Shown here: piece by piece, positions 16,000-25,000 of the stretch
How the letters are laid out: every line of letters starts with the position of its first letter
Position numbering within the stretch: position 1 is the first letter of the stretch
DNA from: Bacteroidaceae bacterium
GTDB taxonomy: Bacteria; Bacteroidota; Bacteroidia; Bacteroidales; Bacteroidaceae
Length of the DNA: 64,000 bases
Reading direction: 5' to 3'
NCBI GenBank assembly: GCA_024401275.1
Contig: JAKSLJ010000010.1
Span: 1-64,000, forward strand
Notes under the pieces: generated by a model
The model's input: only the letters and a program-made list of their open reading frames with translations
The model's database searches: none
Told to the model about the DNA's origin: nothing
Position numbers and translations under genes: made by a program

Positions 16000-16914
16000 T
16001 TAATTTTCATACCGCGTACTTAGATTCCGTATTCTATTTGCCATCTCGTTCCTTACATGTTCAGGATGCAATATTTCAAGGGAAGCCCCCATTTGGAGTA
16101 CCTTACCATAGAACTCATTATTTGGATATAATATAACTTCAAAATCCCCATATTCACGTCCTTCATTCCAACTAGGATAGTTTACTACATGTTGAGAATC
16201 ATGAATTGGCTTTGTCTTAATTAAACCAAACATATATTTTCCATGAGCTCGTAATGTTACAGTGACTATCTCTGCATTGACAGGAAGACTAATGCCTACC
16301 AAGTGGTTCAAATAGTCGTATTCTCCATCTTCAGGACGGATGAATTTGTGTTGGATACGCTCATATTGCATGATTTCTCCTTTTATTCTATCCAGTGCTA
16401 CGACACATCGACGTTGAATATCCTTTCCATTTTGTTCACATACACCTATAGCAAAAAGCCGTTCATTGTATTCTATTGTCTTATGAGGGTGAAAGATATA
16501 CTCCCTTTCTTTTTTGCCAAAAGGTCTGTAAAAGAACTGAGCACATCTTTTTTCGTCACAGCACTTTCGCATTATTTCATATCGTTCTAGGAGAATAGCC
16601 CGGTGATAAATTTTCCAGAAAGGGTTCTTGTCTGTACCCATATATTGAAAACCTATGGTCTTCCCGTTCTTTATAGATTTTATTTCCAATCCATTTTCCT
16701 TAAAAGCTTCCTTTACAGCCATAACAGCTTTCTTACCAGGATTATTGAATTTTGGGTGGCAACTATGTGGATAATCAAACTCAACACCATCATCAAAAGC
16801 AACGAGCAAATCATGATAAGTTACGACTTCTCCTGTCCTGACAAGATTATAGAAACACCTAATCATCTTACCAAGTTCTCCTTTTGTTTTGAAAATGTTA
16901 ACTTCACTCGTCAT
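16000..16914 (-). CDS. WYL-domain transcriptional regulator
   Basis: 304 residues from ATG 16914; an ATG at 16971 would add 19 residues. The N-terminal region (GELGKMIRCFYNLVRTGEVVTYHDL) is helical and probably DNA-binding. Residues about 120-190 form a WYL domain (AQFFYRPFGKKEREYIFHPHK, ERLFAIGV, RRCVVALDRIKG), followed by a WCX-like C-terminal extension (VTLRAHGKYMFGLIKTKPIH; LHPEHVRNEMANRIRNL). WYL regulators sense nucleic acid or nucleotide ligands and often control phage-defence loci. It lies just upstream of the kinase/receiver/membrane-protein operon on the same strand, 120 bases apart, so it may be its regulator. Confidence 0.85.
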   Translation of the reverse strand: MTSEVNIFKTKGELGKMIRCFYNLVRTGEVVTYHDLLVAFDDGVEFDYPHSCHPKFNNPGKKAVMAVKEAFKENGLEIKSIKNGKTIGFQYMGTDKNPFWKIYHRAILLERYEIMRKCCDEKRCAQFFYRPFGKKEREYIFHPHKTIEYNERLFAIGVCEQNGKDIQRRCVVALDRIKGEIMQYERIQHKFIRPEDGEYDYLNHLVGISLPVNAEIVTVTLRAHGKYMFGLIKTKPIHDSQHVVNYPSWNEGREYGDFEVILYPNNEFYGKVLQMGASLEILHPEHVRNEMANRIRNLSTRYEN

Positions 16915-16985
16915 GGAAATATCGTAGAGTTTTATTATGTTTAGGTTTAAACTATTTTGACAAGAACGCAATTATTTTTCTAAAT

Positions 16986-17049
16986 AGACGGGGCAAAGTT
17001 AACAAAAAGATTGAAATAACGCAAGGATTTGAGGTTTTTTTTGAGAAAA
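16986..17049 (-). repeat. 64-bp promoter-bearing direct repeat, copy 1
   Basis: Matches 17931-17994 with one mismatch (17035 against 17980). It contains TAACTTTG on the minus strand (16994-17001), which would serve the WYL gene. Confidence 0.9.
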
Positions 17050-17161
17050 AATGAAAAACAAAGTGAACTATAGAATCAAAAACAGCTAAAAACTGCAAAC
17101 TGAGGAACCGCAGCAAGATTGTCCTCCTTGCCGACGGCACTTACACGAAAGTGCCCAAAAA

Positions 17162-17176
17162 TCAGTCAGTCAGTCA
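17162..17176. repeat. GACT-type repeat run
   Basis: TCAGTCAGTCAGTCA, the same unit as at 119-144, 8305-8330 and 8436-8450. It marks the right edge of the accessory block. Confidence 0.8.
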
Positions 17177-17228
17177 AAAAATATGATATGACGGGAATGG
17201 GATATGACGACTTAGCCCACGGTCATTC

Positions 17229-17268
17229 AAAAAGTCAGCTGCTCACATATTGAGCAGCTGGCTTTTTC
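17229..17268 (-). terminator. Bidirectional rho-independent terminator
   Basis: CAGCTGCTCA-loop-TGAGCAGCTG flanked by A and T runs on both sides. On the minus strand it closes the gene that ends at 17344. Confidence 0.8.
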
Positions 17269-17343
17269 TATTAACCACTTTGCCGTTTGGCTGAGTTTCG
17301 CTTGGCAATTTGGCTGTGTTTCGCTTGCTGAAACCGAGAGTTA

Positions 17344-17739
17344 TCAGATATGGTACGGATTCTGGATTACTTTTACGCAGTGGAGCACAACTTTATAAGT
17401 ATCCCCATAAATGTTGGTATAGGTACCGGTGACATTTTTATAGCCATTGCGGGTGGTGAGATCCCACATTAAAAGAAATGTGCCGTTGTAGTCGCCATGG
17501 AGGGTTTCCGTGAAATACCACCAGTTGTTGCCTTTGTTTTCACCGGCCAACTGCAGTTTCTTGTTTGCGCCTTGGCTGACATAGTAGTAATCTCCTGATG
17601 CCGTTGCAGCTGTCGCCCACACCGTAAACACTATCGGATATTTGCCGACTTTGCCCTTATACACATAGCCTGTATCTGCGAAAGAGATTGATACGATCGC
17701 GAATAGAAAGAATAATGTGATGGTGATTTTCTTCTTCAT
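17344..17739 (-). CDS. Secreted protein of unknown function
   Basis: 131 residues with an N-terminal signal peptide (cleavage after SFA, about residue 21) and a beta-rich mature part rich in Tyr, Trp and Thr (YVYKGKVGKYPIVFTVWA; GDYNGTFLLMWD). No family recognised. The pattern suggests a small beta-barrel or lipocalin-like periplasmic protein. Its upstream region carries the second copy of the 64-bp promoter repeat at 17931-17994. Confidence 0.65.
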   Translation of the reverse strand: MKKKITITLFFLFAIVSISFADTGYVYKGKVGKYPIVFTVWATAATASGDYYYVSQGANKKLQLAGENKGNNWWYFTETLHGDYNGTFLLMWDLTTRNGYKNVTGTYTNIYGDTYKVVLHCVKVIQNPYHI

Positions 17740-17930
17740 AGTAATAGTTTTTTATGTTATGGTTCGTGTGCGCAAAAAGCTAGTACTTAATCGTGTTTTC
17801 ATCTTACTAGGCTAAATAGTATGGTTTGATACGGTGTTTTGCCTACTAAGTGTAATTATACACAAAATGCACACATTGTTTTATTATTTAGATGTTGATG
17901 ACTCAATGCCGTGGCACTTTATCTTGGTTT

Positions 17931-17994
17931 AGACGGGGCAAAGTTAACAAAAAGATTGAAATAACGCAAGGATTTGAGGATTTTTTTGAGAAAA
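17931..17994 (-). repeat. 64-bp promoter-bearing direct repeat, copy 2
   Basis: Same sequence as 16986-17049 with one mismatch. Its TAACTTTG (minus strand) points toward the secreted protein at 17344-17739 with a leader of about 190 bases. Bases 17740-17930 hold nothing else I can name. Confidence 0.9.
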
Positions 17995-18024
17995 GATTGA
18001 AAAAGTGATGACGCAACGTTTTTT

Positions 18025-18162
18025 GGTTCTGATTCACTTTAGTGGCAAAATATAGGCGAATTACGTCTGAAGGACGTTAACATTCTAACCTGGGGCAGCG
18101 CCCTAGGCTAAGATGTTTATGGCTTTCAGCCATTCTTGTTGCCACTAAAATGAATCAGAACC
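18025..18162. mobile_element. 138-bp palindromic MITE-like or REP element
   Basis: Terminal arms GGTTCTGATTCACTTTAGTG... (18025-18048) and its complement (18139-18162) match over 24 bases with one mismatch. The interior, around GGGGC-AGC-GCCCTAGG, also folds back on itself imperfectly, so the whole element can form one long hairpin. No coding capacity. Such elements are spread by transposases in trans. Confidence 0.6.
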
Positions 18163-18178
18163 CGTTTTTTCGAAAAAC

Positions 18179-18243
18179 ATGTAGCACTGTAGCACTAGGG
18201 CTTCGTAACTCGCTGATTATGGGCTATTTGCATAGTGCTACAT
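18179..18243. repeat. Inverted repeat with TGTAGCAC motifs
   Basis: ATGTAGCACT (18179-18188) and AGTGCTACAT (18234-18243) are exact complements. Further TGTAGCAC copies occur at 18190 and near 18271. No function can be assigned. Confidence 0.55.
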
Positions 18244-18391
18244 ACCCCTATTTATGTTGCAATATGTAGCACAATATGTTGCACTACAAAAAATCGCGCT
18301 GTTTCTGGAAGGTCGCTGGGGCTGCGCCCCTCCTAACAAAGCAGCCAAATTCGTCTGTGTTAATATAGAAAAAGCCAAGGATTTTAATGTG

Positions 18392-18472
18392 ATTTCTTAT
18401 AAGAAATTTATTTTTTTCTAGTAAGAAATCATTGAGTTTCTTATAAGAAAAAATATTTTTTCTAGTAAGAAA
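18392..18472. repeat. Two copies of a 44-bp AT-rich palindromic unit
   Basis: Each unit has TTTCTTATAAGAAA followed by an A/T run and TTCTAGTAAGAAA. Copies start near 18392 and 18436. The palindromes could act as terminators or protein-binding sites. Confidence 0.65.
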
Positions 18473-18500
18473 CTGCTACCTAAGGCAAAGGATTAGCAAC

Positions 18501-18550
18501 TCTTTCTCCGGATCAACAACTCTTTCTCCGGATCAACAACTCTTTCTCCA
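18501..18550. repeat. 20-bp tandem repeat, 2.5 copies
   Basis: TCTTTCTCCGGATCAACAAC is repeated head to tail from 18501. Confidence 0.8.
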
Positions 18551-18623
18551 TAGTTTTAGATATGTTTTTGACAGGAGGAGCACTGCTTCGGCTACCATAA
18601 CTATACCGAATTCGCGCAAACGG

Positions 18624-19001
18624 CTCAGTAAACTTCGCCCTACAACAAATAACTTCCGCAAATTCCCCGGATTGCAGCTCACAAATGTTCGCCCTACAAC
18701 AAATAACTTCCACAAATTCCCCGGATTGCGGCTCACAAATGTTCGCCCTACAACAAATTACTTCTACATATTCCCCGGATTGCGGCTCACAAATGTTCGC
18801 CCTACAACAAATAACTTCCACAAATTCCCCGGATTGCGGCTCACAAATGTTCGCCCTACAACAAATTACTTCTACATATTCCCCGGATTGCGGCTCACAA
18901 ATGTTCGCCCTACAACAAATAACTTCCACAAATTCCCTGAATCGCGGCTCAGTAAACTTCGCCCTACAACAAATAACTTCCACATTTTCCACAAATTCCC
19001 C
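18624..19001. repeat. 54-bp tandem array, seven units, with 108-bp higher-order repeat
   Basis: Units start at 18624, 18678, 18732, 18786, 18840, 18894 and 18948. Inner units share CTCACAAATGTTCGCCCTAC and alternate between two versions (ATAACTTCCACAAATT and ATTACTTCTACATATT), so units 2-3 equal units 4-5. The outer units carry CTCAGTAAAC instead. Because 54 is a multiple of three, every frame stays open and gives repetitive translations that are unlikely to be proteins. The core matches dispersed repeats at 50950-50973 and 63183-63244. There are no unique spacers, so it is not a CRISPR. Confidence 0.9.
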
Positions 19002-19052
19002 AAGAGGTCTATCAATAATTATGTTCCCCAAGAGGGTGGAGTTTGGGGGCGT

Positions 19053-22000
19053 TTACCTCGTCAGCGAGAACTTCAGGCTGAAGCCGAAGTCGTGGGTGGT
19101 GGTAGGATATGACGATGAGGTCAGAAGAGGAGTGTTCTTCTGGAAGTCATAGTAGAAGTTCAGCGTCATCATTCGAGAGAGGGAATAGTCGGCTGAGAAC
19201 GAGAGCTTTGTAGCGTCGTTTCCGCTGCTGGCAGTAGATGTCATCGTGGCAATGTCGCGAGTGATGGCTGCCTGACTGCGGAGAGAGAAGTCGAAGCGGA
19301 GGTTGAGGTCGGTGTTGAAGCCGGAAGAAGATGACTTAGACTTTGACGACTGGTTGTTGTCGTCTTCGCTCTTGCCCTTGCCACCCTTAGCCTTGCGACC
19401 GCCGCCAGAACCGAAGAGCTTGAAGTTGTTTATCTTATAGCCGAAGCCGATAACCCAATCCTTAGATGTAGCCTCGTTAATCTGGATGCTCGTTGTAGAG
19501 AGTGTCAGCACGCGAGTGGTCTTGTACTCAAGCTTCGCAGTAAGGTTGTTCTGCAAAGTGACATCGAGTCCGAGAAGCGGAGAGAACGCCTCGTTGATGC
19601 TCACGGTAGAGACATTGTACATTGAGTTTGGTATTGGGCTGTCGGTCTTTGCATCGGTGATGAATCCGAGTCCGTTCATGTACTCCTGGAATGTTGAGAA
19701 CGAAGAGTAAGAACCTACGGCATAGACGCTCTTGTAGGCATGGTTGATGTTGACGCTCTTGAACCATTCGTTGAGGAGCGGAAGCTGTCCGAGTCCACTG
19801 TAGCGCAGGCTCCAGTTAGGAAGGAGTCGTGCGAGAGAAGGGAATATGTCGAGCGAACTGCCGCCCATGCTAGTGTATGACGACAGGAATGCAGGCACAA
19901 GGACATCGGCAGAGTACTGGTTGACACCGCCATACTCAGGATTGAACTTCTGTCCGGCATGAGCCGTTCCGCGAGGGTAAGTGGCATCGGCATACTGAGC
20001 CTCCACACGCTGGCGGAAACCGTCGATGGAGTTGCAGAACTTCTCGAACGAAGCAGAGCGGAAACCATTGCTGATGTCTCCCGTGCTCTCGAATGCCGAG
20101 CCGATGGAGATGGTTGTCATGGTGAATGTACCAGTGCGTGTAGTAGGCATGCCTTGATACATATATTGTACGCTCTGCGCGCGTGTGTCCGTGCGCGAAG
20201 CCGTAAGGTCTATCTTGAAGTTCTTCACCGGCTCCACGGTAGCCTTGAGCTGAAGGTCAGTGGTGCGCGAAGAAGCGGCAGGAGTGGCCACGCTGTCGTT
20301 CATAAGCAGCCATCCGCGCTCGGCAGCCTTGTCGATGAAGCTGTCGTCGGTCATACCGAAGGCGAAGCCGAGACCAGGGGCAAGAGCTCCCTGATTGTTC
20401 TGTCCGAAGACATCTCCGGCATTAGGCATGAAGCCTGGCAGCGACATGTTGTACTGGTTGCGATAAGTGAAGTTGACATTGCGCACCATCATGAGACCAC
20501 GCGCAATGACCTGTGCAGTCTTGTACCATGTCTTATCGTCGAGCGGCTCCTTTGCAATGATGGAAACCATGACCTTGCGAGCAGAATCCAGCTTTGCGGA
20601 AACCTTGATGGTGTTGGCATCGACTACCTTGTACTTCAAGGCTATCTGCTTGCCGTCCTCAGTCTTTCCGGAGACGATGAGTCGCTTGCTCTTCTTGGTG
20701 TGGCGAACGGTGATGAAAGTGTCTGGTGCAAGGGTGAATTCCTTCTGGAAGGCGTTGGTCTTTGGCTTCTGTGCCTCCTTGTCCTTAGCATCCTTGTCCT
20801 TGTCGTCCTTGCCGTCCTTGCCGTCTTTTCCATCCTTTTCTTTCTGCGCCTTCTTCTTCATTTCCTCCGCCTTCTTCTCGGCAGGAGTCTTCCTCTTCTG
20901 CGGACGGGAGCTCTTGTTGAAGCGCTCGTTTGTCTGCTTGAGGAAAGGCACGAGGTTGTAGAGTTTCTCAAGATTGAACTGCGAATTGATGTTGAGCTTG
21001 CGGCTGTTGGCAATGGTGTTGCCAAGAGAGGTACCGTCCTCTAGTGCCGTTCCGCGCTGCCAGCTGTAAGTGGCATTGTACGAAGCGTCTGCCGTAAGCC
21101 ATGAGAAGCATGGCATGAGGTTGAGCGGCAACTGATAAGATGCCTGGAAGTTCTGCTGATAGTCGAGCGGAGTACCGAGGTTGCGCACGCTCTGCCATAC
21201 GGAGTCTTTCCACGCCGTATATTGGTCTGGATAGAGGTCCTTGTTGATTGGAGTATATGGTTCCTCAATCTGCGCGTGTGTGGCAGAATTGAACGAAGCG
21301 TGCAAATTCTTGGTGAGGTCCCAGCGGATGGAGAAATCGCGATTCCAAAGGAACTGCTCGTTGAAGGTCAGCGGCAAGCCCTCGCCACCGAGGTCTTCCA
21401 TGTCACGCTCCTGTAGCTCGTAGTAGTTGCGCACCATGTCGGTGTTGAAGGTGACGGTCTGCGGCAACCAGTTGAGTCCGAAGCGCTTCAGGATGTCGGC
21501 ATACTTGCTCTTTGTCTTCATCTTCTTGAACGGCTCAAACGCCTTATAGACAGGAGTATAAGAGTAGTTGAGAGAGCCCTTCCAGTTGTTCTCGTTCTCG
21601 AAGACGGTAGTCTCGCCGGAAGTATGGCGGTTGCTATGAGAGTAAGAGAAGGTGAAGTTCTGCGGATCGTACGGCATAGGGTGCTTCTTGGTAGCGATGC
21701 CTATGCGCACATTAGAAAGCGAGAAGTTGGTATTCTTAGTCTTGGTAACGACAATGCTCTCAACGGAGTCGCGCTCATGGCCTTCCATGGCGTTGAGAGA
21801 CTCCTCGAGGTTGAGGTCGGTGTCGAGCGGATTGTACTTAGGGCGAACCTGCTCCTCTGAAACGGAATAATAGAGCGGCATAGAGACCTTAGCCTTGTCC
21901 GGGAAGAACTTACCGAGCTCAAGGTTTGTGGTGAAGGTATAGCCTTTCGTCTTATCCTGAGCGCGAGCAGCCACGCCATCTTCAATGCCACCGAAGCCGT

Positions 22001-25000
22001 CGTTTATGATGCGGCCCTGCATATTGACCGTACCGAAGTCGGAAAGCTGGACATTGAGGTTACCCTGAGCAGCCCAACCACCGGTGTTGTCGTATTCCAG
22101 GAGTCGGAGTTCGTTCACCCAGACCTCGCCAGACTTCTGCTGTGCAGAGAGGTTTCTGACACCAATCATCATGGTCTTCACCTCGCCGAGCGAAGGATTT
22201 CCGACGACGGTCATCTTGTTGTTAGGATGGCGCTCGTCGTAAGCAGTAAACGGCTGGCTGTAAGACGCAGTACCCTGAGCCTTAGCCTTGTTGCGCTCCT
22301 TCTTCAAAGCGGTGAGTGCGGTGAGCGGAATATCGAGGAGATTCTCCTCTGGCCACACCTCAGCACGGTCGCTTGTAGAATAGCGGTCGTAGTGTCCCGG
22401 CTGCGTGAGCGAGAGCGGAATCTCGTATTCGTAGTAGTTGTTCTTATAGTCGGAACCGAGACGGAGGAATACGGCAAGTTCCCTGTCGCGAAGGTTCGTA
22501 ACATTGTTCTCGTCGGCATTGGCATGGACAAACATCTGGAGACGCTTGTACTGACGCATATCGACATTCGTATTCTTATAGACAGCCTTTGACTCGCCAG
22601 TGGAGAGCTTATCGACATTGATGCTCATGGCCTGCTCATTGCTCTCTACAAGCTGTGGCTGAGTAGGGTCCTGCTCACGACGGATGCCAGGAGGAAGTAC
22701 ATAGTTGACAGGCTTCTTGTCGTTGTTCTCCTCGATGTTGACGCCAGTGGCATTCATGGTACCCGTATTGGCAGAGTTCTCGAGGTTCTGCTCGTAGATA
22801 CGCCATTCGCCACGAACGAGGTCGAGTGAACCGAAACGAAGCACGATAGGCTTCTCGAAACCAGTGAGGAACATACGCATGAAGCGGATGGAAGAGAAGT
22901 CGGTTATGCTACCAACCTTGCTCTCGAACTGTCGGATAGGAATGCGGAACTGATACCACTTGACCGTCTCCTTGGAGCCGTTGCGCAAAGGAACCGAAGC
23001 TTCGCGGACATCGGTGATGAAGTTCTCCTTGTTTCCTTCATACAAATCCTCTGGACGGATGGAAACCTTGTACTGATAGTAGCGCTCATATTCGTTGAGC
23101 GTGAAGTCCTGGTTTATATCCTCCACATCAGGAGTTGTCTTGTAGGAAGTATCGTAGCTCTCTGTTCTGCCTTCCACCTCGGAAGAGTTGCCCTGAGGGT
23201 TGTTGATGAACTTGTAACGACGAAGGATAGGAGTCTCGAGACGGTCGTAGTCGGAGCCGCGGAAGTAGTGGTAGTCGTCGCCAGCAGGGTCGGCAAGGAT
23301 AGAGTCGCGAGCGGCTGTGCTGGTAACATTGTGCTTGACAAAATCAAGGAAGGTCTGATACTCTTGCCAGTCCTTCTCCTCGTCATTGCGCAAGCCGTTC
23401 AAGCCGACATCCTGAAGATAGCGCGTACCGCTCTGCGTAGCGAAAGCATAGTTGACGGTGGACTGTGTAGGAATCTTACCCCACTGTGAAACGGCGAAGG
23501 CGCTGCTGCCATCTACCGGCATACCGCTCTCGTAGAACTTCTTGCCGTCGATAAGCACATCCTCGCTCACCTCACCAAGATTGATGTAGAGGTCGCCGCC
23601 ATACTTGTTGGCATCGGACTCGTTGCGTGAATAGATGAACGGATCGAGCATCCAGAACTCGATATACTCGATGTTGGCAGTCTCGAAATCGTTTGTGTCA
23701 AGACGGCGCATCATTCCGCCCCACTTGTCGGCAGGGCTGAGGAGCTTGCCTTCAGGAGTGAGTGCTGTAGAGAAGTTGTAGGCACCACGCTCGGAAGGAT
23801 AGTAGGCAAGGTTGAGAATGGAAAGGTTTGTTGACGAGCCGTTGTATGTGCTCTGGTTGCGGTTAGGATAAACCTCATTGACAGGCACCTCGCGGACATA
23901 ATGGTTGGAGAGCTGATTGACATCGCTCTTGATGTGCGCTGGCGTCAATGAAGAGGAACGGCGCGTGAAGAGAGGATCGACGGTGTACCAAGCCAGACGA
24001 GCACGCTCGTAGCCCGACTTGAGAGTAGTCTTCAGGTCGTTCTGCGAAATGCCACGGGTAAACATCTGCGGCACGCTCGACATAATCCATGTTGAAGGAG
24101 AAGAGACATCTATTCCGCTCTTCGTATTCTCGAAATCGTCAAGATAAGAGGCATTGTCCTGAGTGCCGGAAGACTGTCCTGCAATGAGCTGCGCAAACTC
24201 ACCGGTGAAAGAGATGTTCGACGGCTGGCTGACATGGAGCAGCGGTACGCGGTTAAGGAGATTAGTAAGCCACTGGCTCTCCTTCTTCCAGTTGAGGTTC
24301 AAGCCCCAGAGGGTGTTGTTCAGAGGCTCTGCTCCCATGGCAACCTTCGTTGTCAAAGCCTGCTCGGAAAGATGCTGGAGAGTACCCGACATCTGGAAGT
24401 CCTTGGTGAAGTCGTACTCCCAGTTCAAGCCGAACATTGTCTTTCGCATCTGCGAATAGTCTGACTGGCTCTCGGTAGAGACATTAACCGCCGTACCGGC
24501 ATCGATGATGCTCTGGTTGAGGATGGTAACCTCTCCGGCAGAATAATCCACTGAGTAGTCGCTTCCTTCCTTGAGCGTAACGCCTCCGGCTGTTACCACT
24601 ACAGAACCTTGCGGAATGTTATACGCACCGATGCTGATGACATTAGCTGACGAACCGCGGAACTGACCGACGAGCTGATACTTGTTCTTCTCGGCTATCT
24701 GCTTGGCAGTGGTCTTCGTAGAGTCGTAAAGTGCCTGGAAGGTGTATTTTTCGGCTATCTCGGCAGAAAGTCCCTTGTCGATGAGTGCCTTGTTCATTGC
24801 CTGACCGAAAGGTTCTGCAACAGGGAAGATTACTCGGCCGTTCTGCACCGTATAGCCCTCGATGAAGTCGAAGTAGCCGTTGGCATGAACGCGGTTGTTA
24901 TTGTCGAGACGATCGGCTCCGAGGAGTCGGATGAGCGGAGTTTCCTTGACATTCGGCTCTGGGATATAGGTGAGATAGACACCGGCAGTATCGCTCTGAT

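Noticed and set aside
18624..19001. CRISPR array
   Set aside because: Units are tandem with no unique spacers and there is no cas gene in the window.
18513..19152. Open frames on both strands across the 54-bp array, encoding 18-residue repeats
   Set aside because: The unit length is a multiple of three, so any stop-free unit stays open in several frames; no start context, signal or family supports a protein.
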